From Tremella fuciformis (Eukaryota > Basidiomycota > Tremellomycetes > Tremellales > Tremellaceae): 64,000 nucleotides of DNA. Numbering within the stretch: the stretch's first letter is position 1; every line of letters begins with the position of its first letter. The position numbers and the translations under genes are program-made. Shown piece after piece: positions 1 to 10,257 of this stretch. Where the stretch lies: the NCBI GenBank assembly GCA_032768795.1, contig CP136493.1, positions 992,001-1,056,000 on the forward strand, read 5' to 3'. The notes below the pieces were generated by a model that saw nothing but the letters and a program-made list of their open reading frames with translations, was not told the DNA's origin and searched no databases.

Positions 1-380
1 TAAAGATCTATGCATGAGGCTGATGCATGGAATGATCTCTGTAGCAGAACCAATCGCCTACATAGCTACTGCCATACCCTGCCCTATCATTGCACCAAAA
101 TGGTTACAATAGCGCAAGTCTGACAAGACTGCAATAGGCTTGCCAGGTGGCAGCTGTGACATAGCCCCTGTGACCAGCTTGGCATGCCTATGATCATCTG
201 ATCAGCCTAGCATGCCCAACAAGCACTTGCGCATCTCTTGATGAAGTGCTTTAGCTTGCAACTAATCAATGTTCTACAGTACATCCGGCTTTGCCGGATG
301 CTTGACCCGTAAGGGCTGCGATGGCTGCGCCGCTAGGCGCAAGGGGGGGTCTTGGGGGGGTGTCCCACCCCCCCATGTCT
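1..380. repeat. CpG-poor repeat-like DNA at the left edge
   Basis: The first ~280 bases contain very few CG dinucleotides but many TG/CA-containing words, unlike the CpG-rich genes that follow. No convincing open frame was found on either strand. The segment ends in a cluster of short inverted repeats and G/C runs (282-374). This composition is what 5-methylcytosine deamination leaves in old, methylated transposon copies, so I read it as a degraded mobile-element fragment. No family could be assigned. Confidence 0.45.
282..374. repeat. Row of short hairpins with G/C runs
   Basis: Within 93 bases there are three clear inverted repeats: an 8-bp stem (282-289 with 293-300, loop TTT), a 5-bp stem (327-331 with 336-340, loop GCTA) and a 7-bp G/C stem (354-360 with 368-374). 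A weaker 3-bp CCC/GGG pair lies at 306-315. Such structure is typical of transposon ends, for example the subterminal hairpin of Helitrons, but no family-specific terminus was identified. Confidence 0.5.
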
Positions 381-1069
381 AACGGAACCAAAGAACAAGG
401 AATTGCATTAGGTTTTCCAAATTGCCTGAGAACCAATAACTTGAATACCTGATTAGAAATTCAGAGCTAAAAAAGAATTGAAATAACGAGCTACGCCCTA
501 TCGCGCACTTTCCTGCACGATCTACCTAGTTTTGCCGTTTTGGGAGAGGGGATGTTCTCCCATCTTCTTTCTCTCTCATCGCTGTCCAAAAACGACTTCT
601 CTAACTACTGACCACCCACACTTTGCTATCCCCCGTGAGTCATTCCCTGATGCTGAGACGCGAACGGGGAGCTAATGTAAGAAGTTGATCACCCGTGGAA
701 CCGAGATACCGTATCCCTTGTCGAAAGGGTCACTTCGCGTCATCGCCCCTCCGTCTCCCGGACCGCATAACACCTTGTCACACCGTCAATTTTCGTGTTG
801 CTCCTCTCAAACGATTGGTGCACGCGCACATACCCCCGACCAACATCTGAGCGGCTTCTTGTGCATTGGGGCACTGTTTTCGGTGAGCATTTGGCCTGAA
901 TATCCACATTCCGATCACATCCATTCCCAGGGGTATCTTCGTGATCACCAGCCGGCGCATGAGTGCATCCGCATGCTGACCCATCTCAGATCGTCCAGAT
1001 ATACCCTCTCCACCTTTTGCAAATACCTGGGCTCCCCTAGCGACCACCTGAGTCGCGTTCATCGTCATC
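381..1069. promoter_or_regulatory. Upstream region of EAF3
   Basis: This stretch runs from the repeat to the EAF3 start codon. CpG content recovers after about 480. Frames open across part of it, but none shows a recognisable protein. It presumably holds the EAF3 promoter and 5' leader; no specific element could be named. Confidence 0.4.
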
Positions 1070-2441
1070 ATGCCTCAAGACGGCAATCAGTTCAGCACGG
1101 ACGAGTACGTTCTGGCGTATCACGGTCCACTGCTATACGAGGCCCGCGTGAGTGCTCTCATATCCATCTCACACGCTCCCTTCCGCTCTGTACGCGATTT
1201 CACGCGCCTTCGGTCTCAGGTGACCGAGTTATTCGAGAAAATAGGGCTGATGTCAGATTTTGCTGGCCGAAACTTGGACCGAAAGCAATACTCTGCTCGG
1301 CACCACGGGCCCCCACTACTTTATTCACTACAAGGGGTGGAAACAGACGTGAGTGACCAGGTTTCGCTGAAGCTACATCGATCTTGCTGCGCATTCCTCG
1401 CAAAATCCCGAACACGTGTTTGCTGCTGCATCTGGGTTCACAGACTGACTCTCAGTTGGGACGAATGGGTCCCCGAGCAGCGATTGCTGAAGCTCAACGA
1501 TGCCGGATTCGCCAAACGCCGGCAACTGCTGGAACAACAGACTAAGAAGAATCGTCCAGCGGCTGCCAGCACCTCATCACCAGTACCAGCCAAGAAGGAG
1601 CGCGGGGTGAAGAAGGAAGGCGGAAAGCGGAAAGCGCGAGAGTCTGCCATAGACACTGTGAGTCACTCACGTCTTTCGAAATGTTCGCTGACGCGGTTTC
1701 TTCCCCTACAAATCTGCGACCGTCTCCAATTTTCAATCTTCCTTCGTCCATTATTAGGAGGTCGACTTCTTGAAGCGTCCCGAGGTGAAGATCGTGATCC
1801 CCGATGTCTTGAAGCTGCAATTGGTCGACGATTGGGAGAACATCACGAAGAACAACCAGGTATGTGCTTCTGCCTCGTATGTCGGAATGAGGCTGACATG
1901 TCAGCTGGTCACACTGCCCCGGAAACCCAATGTGCGCGAGCTGCTCGATGAGTACAGGCAGTACGTCCTGTCGACGAAGAAATCGCAAGATCGATCAGCG
2001 TCAGTTGCCGGCGCAGTGGCTGGGGACGTAGCTCACCAGCAGACGAGCGACCGCTCTTTTGGCCGAGATTATCTCGGGGATCACGCTCTATTTCGACAAA
2101 GCCTTGGGCAACAATCTGCTGTACCGATTTGAGCGGGCGCAATATGTTGAACAGAAACGAGCAAATGTTGACAAGCCAATGTCTGAGATATATGGCGCAG
2201 AGCATCTGCTGAGATTGTTCGGTCAGTTTTCAGCTCTTGCATTGCACGTCCAGAGTGAGCTGACTCTGCAGTCAATTTCGGCCCTTTTATCGCCTACACG
2301 AATATCGACCCCGAGTCGCTCAACATTCTACGGGAGTACATCAACGATATCATGAAGTGGATGATCAAGGAGCAGAAGAGGCTCTTCGTCAAGGAGTACG
2401 AGACGACTACGACTCAGTACCAGAACCTCTCGCGCACATAG
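1070..2441 (+). CDS. EAF3: Eaf3/MRG15 chromatin protein (chromo and MRG domains)
   Basis: This is the chromo- and MRG-domain subunit shared by the NuA4 acetyltransferase and Rpd3S deacetylase complexes. In that family the chromodomain reads H3K36 methylation in gene bodies. I read seven exons: 1070-1147, 1257-1348, 1456-1657, 1758-1859, 1905-1999, 2040-2221 and 2272-2441. They join in phase to about 306 residues. The chromodomain contains YLK-type core residues with HYKGWKQTWDEWV across the exon 2/3 junction. A basic linker follows, then the MRG domain with LPRKPNVRELLDEY, GNNLLYRFERAQY and GAEHLLRLFVNFG. The length is normal for the fungal family. The exon 6 acceptor is CAGCAG, so either of two adjacent AG sites could be used, adding or dropping one residue. 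It faces DYN2 tail to tail. Confidence 0.93.
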
Positions 2442-2897
2442 CGAGGGGAGGATATGGTGGGCATGCAGCGCAGACACGAGGGGACGAGGAACGTGGGGGC
2501 CGAAGTGGGGGAAAAGCGGGCTCGTCATGGCCTTGGGCTTTGCGAGAGGCGGGTTGGGAGGTAGAATACCCCTTCTACATCAGATGTCGGTGGTCTTCCA
2601 GCGTAGTGTTGTCAATAGTTTCTCATCTGGGCAACGCGCACATGCAGCCATGTGCGTGGTGTCGACGCCTACACGATGTTTGATCCCAGGCATGGGTACG
2701 CCCGGTGTTATCACACGTTGTATACACTGTTCCATTCCTGATCCGCCGGCCCCGCCGGCCTTGATCCTTCCCAGTCCGGTCGTCTGTTGTTGATGAGTGA
2801 GTGATGCACATGTCGATGCTTATTGTCGTTTTGGCAGGAGGTGTACGAGCGCAGAGCTTTGTTGTAGTCGGCACAGAGAGAAAGAGAGAGGGATCGA
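2442..2897. other. Convergent intergenic region, EAF3/DYN2
   Basis: These 456 bases hold the 3' ends of two convergent genes. Small open frames exist on both strands, but none resembles a known protein. No clear terminator or repeat was seen. Confidence 0.4.
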
Positions 2898-3342
2898 TCA
2901 TGATGTCTTCCAGAGGAGCACGGCGATGGGTCCGAGGTAAAAGTAGATGAAATTCTTCGTCTCGTGCGTGACGAACGAGCCAAAGCTGCGCGTCAGTACC
3001 AGCGCATCAATACTGTACCCATCAGGGAGGAGACGTACTTCTTGCCCACGACGCAGTGCCAGGTCGTCCCGTACAGCCTGTCAAACTCTTGCTTGATATG
3101 CATCGCCATGTCCTTCTCCATGTTGTACCGCTCGATCGCCTCGGACGAGATGTCCACCGCGCGCGTCTGCATCTCCTCGGACACTGCCGTGAGCGCCAGC
3201 GCTCCATCCCACTCTTCGAGAGTCCATCAAGGTCAATTTGAGGTTGCGCGAGGAATGATCGAGAGGAAGGGACGGGGCAGATGGGTGGCTCACTGTCTAC
3301 AGACTTGATGATGGCCTTGACGGCACTTCTGTCTTCTGCCAT
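2898..3342 (-). CDS. DYN2: Dynein light chain LC8 (Dyn2)
   Basis: LC8 is a small dimeric hub that binds the dynein intermediate chain and many other short linear motifs. Three exons give about 93 residues, normal for the family. Exon 1 (3342-3294) encodes [15 protein letters not shown]. Exon 2 starts at 3183 and encodes the helical part and the TTWHCVVGK strand. Exon 3 encodes [18 protein letters not shown] and ends [10 protein letters not shown]. The exon 2/3 junction uses donor GTACGT and rebuilds the conserved GKNFGS motif. The peptide-binding groove strand (GSFVTHE) is intact. It is divergent from the hydrolase at 3689. Confidence 0.94.
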
Positions 3343-3688
3343 GGTGGGCTGTCGGTCTGGCCCGTGGGCACTCAACACTCGGAACGCAGGGTGAGGTTTT
3401 GAGGTGATGCAGAGGTCGCCGTGGGGGAATGCGACAGGGCGGACTAGCTAATGGTGTCCCCTCCGCGCTCTCTCGTGTGTGCGGGATTGACGTGGTCACG
3501 TCGAGGTGGTGATGAAGTGACCGCTCTTGAGGTTGAAAGGCGCGGTGCAGACGACGAGGCAGCGCAGGACACCGTGCGCCGTCTCTCGGCTAGACCGAAC
3601 GAGGCACCCGGGGCTCCTACCCAACTAAATAGTGTCCAGTCCAATGCTACTTGTACTCTTCGCCTCGTACGAGTAGAGTACACTGAGC
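3343..3688. promoter_or_regulatory. Shared upstream region of DYN2 and the hydrolase
   Basis: These 346 bases separate two divergently transcribed start codons and should hold both promoters. Antisense open frames overlap it but show no conserved protein. No TATA-like or factor site was singled out. Confidence 0.45.
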
Positions 3689-4813
3689 ATGTCGGCCATA
3701 CCCAAGAAGACAGACTACCCTTCTCTGCAGCTCGGGCACCCCACGGCATCATGCACGACGCTGCACATTGTCGGGCTCGAAGTGCACATCTACGGCCTCG
3801 AGGAGATAGCCGGGAGCGCTCTGCCCATCGCGTGCATCGTAAGTCTTCCCCCGTCACAAGGTCTCGGGGCTGGGGCGGGGGCTGAGGGCAGATCGCGTGC
3901 CATGGGCGTATGGAGGCAGCGCGGGACCTGGCGCCCGTCGCGAGCGGACTCTTGGGGGAGGTGGGCGCGCAGAGCAGGGGCAAGAAGCGGGACACGATAG
4001 TGGTCACCATGGTCAGTATGCACCTGGCTGCTCTCGACCAAGCAGGCGGCTGAGCGGCAGGACCAGCGCAACCACGGGAAACGTATACATGAGCGGCGGT
4101 CCAATCTGGCATACGACGAGAACCCACGCCACCTGTGAGCTCCCCTGCGGGATATGGGAAGCGTATAGCTGAAGCCACAGATCCGACATGGCTGCTTGTG
4201 TAGGCGCGCCCCTCCTTCGGGCAGCGTGAAGAGGTAGCTGAAGAGGTAGTGGGCGGGTGCCAGGACGTCTCGCTGATCATCGACTTTCTCGAAGCGTACC
4301 TCTTCCCACATGGCGAAAGGCAGATCGACGAGTGGGTCCTGACGGGCTACTCGCTCGGGGGCAACGTGACATGGCGCATGGCGCTCGCCGGTGAGTCGAG
4401 GGACGCTGGGCTAGGTAGCGCTTGAGACGGAGCTGATGCCAGACCCGCGAATACGTATTGCCATACCGACCATCGGGCTCCCCTGGACCTCTTTCGCGCG
4501 ATACCTCGGCGCCCGCGCAGAGGGTATGGGTCTGGCGTACGCGCCGCCGCTCTACCCGCCCACGCTGAGGCGGGTGCTGGACGTGCCGTTCTCCCCTGCG
4601 CCGTATGCGGGCAAGAAGATTCTGTCCCTGCACGGCGAGGTGGACAGGCTCGTACCGTATGCTCAGGGCAAGGATGATCTGGACGGGATAGTTGCCGCTG
4701 GGCAGCCTGGGGACGTCGAGGTGTGGGTGCAGGAGGGGGCGGGACATGTCGTGACTGAGGCTATGATACGGCGGGCCGCCGGGTGGGTCGTCAGATGGGC
4801 AGTGGCAGCCTAG
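3689..4813 (+). CDS. Alpha/beta-hydrolase, substrate unknown
   Basis: This is a single-domain serine hydrolase of the alpha/beta fold. The nucleophile elbow reads GYSLGGN (Ser). The acid is probably the Asp of HGEVDRLVPY, and the catalytic His lies in GAGHVV near the C-terminus. The predicted structure starts with exon 1 at 3689-3838, followed by an exon encoding ACHGRMEAARDLAPV and one starting DQRNHGKR. A 19-nt microexon follows (4181-4199), then an exon ending in the nucleophile region, and a last exon at 4442-4813. The oxyanion-side HGR and DQRNHG motifs support real hydrolase function. The exact joint after the microexon is uncertain (acceptor near 4245). No signal peptide is evident, so it is probably cytosolic. 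Esterase or lipase-like activity is an inference from the fold. Confidence 0.82.
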
Positions 4814-4935
4814 TGAATATGGCCAGTACATATATGATCAGTCGGCGAAGATGTGAGAGTCACTGATAGAGCACTAGATGCATCTCATTGTACGCAAGCA
4901 CTGTATAAGAACGGTTGATAGATCACCTCGTCCGC

Positions 4936-7900
4936 TTACGTCGACTCGGCAAGAAGCTTCTCCAAGGACGTGATGGTGCGCTGCGCGTCAGCTAGACCTC
5001 TTTGACATCTCTCCAGTCGCGAGACGACTCACTCTGAGCGAGATGATGGCACCTTTCGTCAGACTGCCCATGGCGTCCGCATTCCACATCTCGGCATTCT
5101 CCTCATCGCCATGTTCTCCGGCACCGCCCGAGCCGCTCGCTGTCGCCTCGCCTTTCTCCATCAATCGCTGAGCGTGGTCAATCACAGCCTTCAGTCGACC
5201 CCTTGTCAGGTAGAAGTGCCTGAGCTCGTCGGCTAGGCCTGATGGAGGGTTTTGAAGCGCGGTCCGGACAAATGATCGAGTGAGAACATAAGCTTTCTCA
5301 GAGTACAGGCGGCTGCATGTCAGAATGACCGCTCTTGCTCCATCTGACAACGTCGACAGACGAGTTGATCTTGCCCTCTCTTGTTCCCTCCAGCTTAGCG
5401 AAAGCTGGTTCGCAGTGATATGGGGACCTAACGAGGACGAGACCGGATATCGAGACAAAGACTTGTAACAAGGACGATTTCGTAGGGCTGCTGTGTGAGC
5501 TTTGGCAAAGCAGATGATCATAGGGCGCACCTCCACGACTCTGACTTATCGCCAGACCATGTACCGAGAATCGACAGGCATACTTTGCCATCCTCGTACA
5601 GATTGGCTGATGGTCAGGACCGATAACTACCGTCATGCTGAAGGGCTTACGATTACACCTGCCATGCCCATTTGTATGCGAGTGGAAGAAAACCGATGGC
5701 GGATCGTTGGGGAATTTGGTAGGATTGAGGTAGACGTCAAATACGAAGGGCGCGTCCGCATATCTATCGAGTCAGGACTACTTCCTATACTGGACCATAT
5801 GACCCACGGAGTGCCCTCTGGTCCTATGATCAGACACCTCATTAGATCGGTTCGATTCTCATAGGTTCTGACCAGAATGTTTTCTGCTCATCAATCTCTG
5901 TCTGCTGCAGCAGTATGTCGGACGCACCCGGCAACGAGGACATCAAAGCCTTGTGCTCCTTGTTCAGCCGCGAGAGGTACGCCTTGCCCGGCGCTGATGT
6001 GCGCGGTTCTGAAATGAAATGGTGATCCTGCGGTGCCTCCTCGAGCATCTCGAAGCGGACCCATTTGTCATCCTCGGCAAGAGGAGTGCGCGAGGTACCG
6101 CCGTTGGCGAAGGTCGATGGGCCAGCCACAGGTGAGGAAGTGAGACGGGATCGATCCTTCACTCCGTCCTCTGGCGGGTACATCGCTTCGATACTCCGCT
6201 CATCCTGCGCATCCTCGTCCTCGTCTTCGGGCGCAGGCGCTTGATCTTCATTTTCATCCTGATCTTCATCCACAACCACGTCCTCGTCCATGACAACGTC
6301 TTCCCCACTCATGGTCTCCCATGATTGATCACTGAGATCGTCGTCGTAGGCGGAGTCACCATCGATGTCCATGCCTACAGGTGCGTCGAGCATGGCTTCC
6401 GGACTCATGCCATCGTTGAGCAAGACGATGTTTTTGAGCCCGACCACCCTTTCGCCACCACCCGGCAAGGTCACCGTGATACGGCCGTCCAGGTGCAGTG
6501 CAGTCACTTCCCCATACCACGTAATTTGGCTGAGATCGTTGTTGGGAAGAGCGATCTCAGCGTCCGGGAACCGCTGCGCGAGCATGCTGATCATGACCTT
6601 GTTCATTTGCGCGTCCAAATCGAGCTCATCCATGAACTCAGGCGGCTGACCCAAAACCCCGACCTCAGGCATTGGCACGAGATTATCCGGTGTGAGAAGT
6701 ACCGCTGAACCAATGCCGACGCCGTAAGGAGCCTTTCCTGGACCGCCTGGGTCCAGCTCGAGCACGGAGACGGTTTGGCGGTCAGTGTACGGCGGTGGCG
6801 TGTCGATGAAGAGGATATCGGCTATGCGGTTGTCGGGATCGAATGTCTGGAGAACAGCGGGCCGACGTTCTCCGTTGTCGCCTTTCCACAACAGATGCTC
6901 CCCAGGCCACGACTCGTAGCTTTGAGACGTGAGCTCGAGCCCCGTGCGCAATGATCACAGCTTACTCGTCCACGTTTTTGTAGGGCACCAACTCAGTTGT
7001 CGGTATCTCCTCCTCTTCGCCAGTCTGCCAGCGGACAGTGGCCGTGGCCTGTGTGTCCTTGACGATCATGGCTCGAAGTCGCACCGTATCCCGACAATGC
7101 AAGGAAGGCTTGAGGCCGTAGACTGCACGTGAGCCCGTTGAAACTGATCGAAGCGCAAAGCTCACCCTGGTCGTCCGACTCGTCCGCGAATTGCACACAC
7201 GCTCCCGTGACCATCGTGTTCGCCCTGAGCCCGGGATAGAGGGTCAGCCGCTTCATGTCCGGCCCAAACCAATTCTTCGTAGGCTCGGGGTGTGCTTCCT
7301 GTTCAGAGACTGGAAGCTGTGGGATCAGCTTGACCATTGAGGCGACTAGGGTTTCCACACCTCTTGGTTGATAGCAGTCCAAGAAACGATGACTCCCAAC
7401 GCCCGGAGCGCCACGCAGATGTCTTCTGCTTTGCCCTTCCCGGGCAAGGCGTGCTGACAATTCGGATCATTGCATGAGTGCTCTCCCTAGGAAGTCAGCG
7501 GGGGTCGTGGGCATTGCAGGTCAATAGCTCACGACTGGGCCTCCGATGTTCAAGGAGCCTCCCGGTTGTTGGACGCGGTAAGACGGTTCAAGCGATCCCT
7601 CAATCTGGCCCTCTTCGTAGACCTGTACATCAGCCTCTGCGGCCCATGATGAGAGGGCCTGCCCTGCTGGACTCACATCCTCCACCGAGCCGACCCATTC
7701 ATCGAAGAAGACCTTGTCCTTGCGCTCGACCATCAACGAACTCTTCAGCTTTTCCTGGGGGATCCAGGCGTCCAATCGCTGTTTGGTGAAGACATGCTCG
7801 ACTTGCACCGAAGCCCGCAGTCGCGTGATGATACCCGACTTGGACTGAGTCAAGGAGCGCTTGACCAGGTCGCCAGTCAGAAACTCGCGGCTAACGAGCT

Positions 7901-8314
7901 GCACGGACGACTCTGGCACAATGGCGAGCTCATCGATATTGCGCATGCTCCTGCTGATCAGCAGTCTACACGAATGCTCGGGCCAAGCTGCTGCCCGAGG
8001 CCAATCGTGAGTTTGTGCGGAGAAAGGAACTCCAGGGTGATGGATGGACAGTGCTCACCCAATGCCCACCTCGCCTCGCTTCAACGGGCGATCAAGCGGA
8101 TGTAGCTCGTGGCCCGGAGGAGGAAGGGGCATATCGTGGTCCTCGTCGGCCCAGGAGCGCTGCGAGTCAGCTCTGGTCGCCCAATGCCTTTAAAGCCGCT
8201 GACCAGCACTCGATATCGTATAGACGGCTCCCCGATCTTTGAGACGATGTCACCGAGGAAGAATTGCGAGGTGTAGTCGTCCGGCAGGCCCGGGAGGGAC
8301 TGGGGCGGTGGCAT
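4936..8314 (-). CDS. UBE2O: UBE2O-type E2 ubiquitin-conjugating enzyme
   Basis: This large hybrid E2/E3 family attaches ubiquitin to orphan and basic client proteins. It is known from animals, plants and many fungi. The start at 8314 opens [20 protein letters not shown]-terminal SH3-like conserved regions and an acidic stretch follow (about 7.9-6.0 kb; [16 protein letters not shown] near 6.25 kb). The UBC domain is split over several short exons between 5.87 and 5.3 kb. Its motifs are [20 protein letters not shown], then [19 protein letters not shown], then [18 protein letters not shown]. The Cys of [10 protein letters not shown] is the catalytic one. The C-terminal helices read [17 protein letters not shown] and [15 protein letters not shown] last exon gives a TAA stop at 4936. 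The protein is estimated at about 900 residues. N-terminal exon joints between 8.2 and 7.1 kb are less certain than the UBC part. Confidence 0.88.
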
Positions 8315-8665
8315 CGTCTACAGGGTACTGAAGCAAGACTGTACTGCAATTGACTGCCTGGTGTGCCGTGATGCACTGATGCGCACCGAAATGTTGGGCT
8401 ATGATCCAGATGAAGGATGAAACGTCTGGCGACGCGACGCTTTTTACGCACCGACCGCCTGCAATTTCCGGGCGGCGACGGGCATCTTTAGAAGTCACAA
8501 AGTTGAGGGTGCAGTCGTGCTCTATAAGGTGGCGCCCGTCTCGCGGGTATGTAGCGGGTATGTATAGAAGGTGGCTGATACATAGCACAGACAGTCGGGT
8601 CAGTGGTATAGGACATGCATAGAACATAGCAGTGGGACGGACACCGGGCGCTCGCCTCCGCTATC
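8315..8665. promoter_or_regulatory. UBE2O upstream region and FAM32A 3' end
   Basis: These 351 bases separate two genes on the same strand and should contain the UBE2O promoter and the FAM32A-like 3' UTR. Short open frames are present, none convincing. Confidence 0.4.
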
Positions 8666-9270
8666 TTATCCCGGACCGATCTGTTCTCGTCAGCTGTGTC
8701 CAGATGCTCGCGAGTATCGCCACAGACCTTTGGCATGTCATGATGATCACTGTATGGTCAGCCAGGGCAAGAACTACTCCTCGGTTCAGGTGAAAAGCTG
8801 ACCTGAGACGATCCAGCTTGGCGTTCATCTGCGTGATACGGTCTTTGTGCGTCATCACGCCCAGCTTCTTCGCGCGCTCTTCTCGCTGCGCATATCAGGC
8901 AATGGGCTTGGACATTGTTAGAGACCAGACGCACCCTCTGCTTCTGCACCTCGTAATACCGCCTCTCGGCGTCCGTCATGGCGCCGCTCCTGTCCTCCTT
9001 GGCAGGAGGGGCTGGAGATGCCGACCCGCTCGCTTCGCCTTGGCGCTTGTCCTCGCCAGAGCGTATAGACTGATATTTGCCTTTCTCTTTGATCTCGTCG
9101 TCTACTTTGAGGCGGTCAGAGGCCGAGTGAGACTTCTTCTTCTTCTTCCTGCCTAGTCAGCCTGGCCATCCTTGACTGTCCGTCATTCCTCCGCCGTGGA
9201 CGTACTTGTCTGTCACGCCGCCGCCTTTGAACTTGAGCGACCCGCCCGCGACGTGGGCATAGTCACTCAT
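8666..9270 (-). CDS. FAM32A-like nuclear protein
   Basis: Human FAM32A is a small basic protein reported at the active site of the catalytic spliceosome. The start at 9270 gives MSDYAHVAGGSLKFKGGGV, matching the family N-terminus (MSDY, K-L/F-KG). A lysine-rich block (KKKKKSH) and a charged linker follow, then MTDAERRYYEVQKQR, then a conserved helix with MTHKDRITQMNAKLDRLS. The C-terminal signature DHHDMPK is completed by a tiny last exon, IGPG and a stop at 8666. Without that final splice the frame would run on for about 70 meaningless residues, so the short terminal exon is well supported. It shares a 189-bp divergent promoter with TIM8. Confidence 0.85.
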
Positions 9271-9459
9271 GGCGCCGAGAGCCTCTCCCCTCAGCCAAAC
9301 GATGCGTGGGGAGGCAGCAGCGAGTCGTTGTTACCCGGGACCGCCGCCGCCAGCGCCAGCCGGGTGGCGACGGAGGAGCGGGAGCAAATATTTCGACGAC
9401 CAAAGACGACGGCATCGTGCACAGTCCTCGTTGACTTGTCATCCACGATCCTTGCCACG
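9271..9459. promoter_or_regulatory. Divergent promoter FAM32A-like/TIM8
   Basis: Only 189 bases separate two divergent start codons, so the two genes must share or interleave their promoters. No factor site was assigned. Confidence 0.5.
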
Positions 9460-9973
9460 ATGTCAGCACCAGCAGCAGCCAACATGCAGTTCGACGCAGC
9501 GACCAAGGTGAGCTTCTTCAGCTCGGGCGGTCGTCGCGGGGGCGGGCCATGCTGATACTGGACAGAAGGAGCTCGAGGAGTTTCTTGAGCAGGAGTGCGT
9601 CCTCATCTTTCACTATGACTGGATGGGACAGAGCACTGAGTACAGGCAACAAAAAGCCAAGATTCAGGCTACTGTTCACGACATGACTGACCGATGTGAG
9701 ATCTGAACAATGAACGATAATGTTGCAGCTGACAATTAGGCTGGAAGACGTCAGCTGCCCCCCTCGCTATGCCGGATCGGAGCTGATGATCTAGCTGCGT
9801 ACAGGGCAGCATCTCGTCAAAATTCTCTCGGTCCGTCCCCCTGGCTGACTGGCTTGACAAAGAGCTGACATTCAAGGAGCGAAGCGGCTTGCTTGGAGAA
9901 CTGTGTGGACCGGTTCCTCGACAGCAGCATCTACATTGTCAAGCAGATCGAGCAGCAAAAGGGACAAATATAG
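9460..9973 (+). CDS. TIM8: Mitochondrial intermembrane-space chaperone Tim8
   Basis: Tim8 pairs with Tim13 as a hexameric chaperone that escorts hydrophobic precursors across the mitochondrial intermembrane space. The predicted exons are 9460-9507, one encoding KELEEFLEQE, one encoding QQKAKIQATVHDMTDR (ending 9695), a 10-nt microexon at 9740-9749, one from 9795 (CVQGSISSKFSR), and a last exon encoding SEAACLENCVDRFLDSSIY with a stop at 9973. The twin CX3C motifs (CWKTC and CLENC) appear only if the microexon is spliced in. The total is about 95 residues, typical of small Tim proteins. The introns are about 44-50 nt. Confidence 0.92.
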
Positions 9974-10257
9974 TCTGAGCCCATCATACACAAGATATCA
10001 TACGCCCAAGACGCATACCGCATGTAGCATCACCATTCATATCTGAGCGGTCTTGGCTATTCCCCCAGCGAGCACACGAGCAACAACGACAGAGCAGGCA
10101 TTGAGAGAGGCGCGGGACGATGGACTCAAGGGTATTCACTCAAGCGACTGGCTTTACCAGCAGAGGCATCTGGAAGCCGAGCTTCTCCTCGCCTTTGACC
10201 CGGCTGCGCATGACGATCCTTCACGTCAGATCGACCTCCAGACTTGGCTGACGTGAC

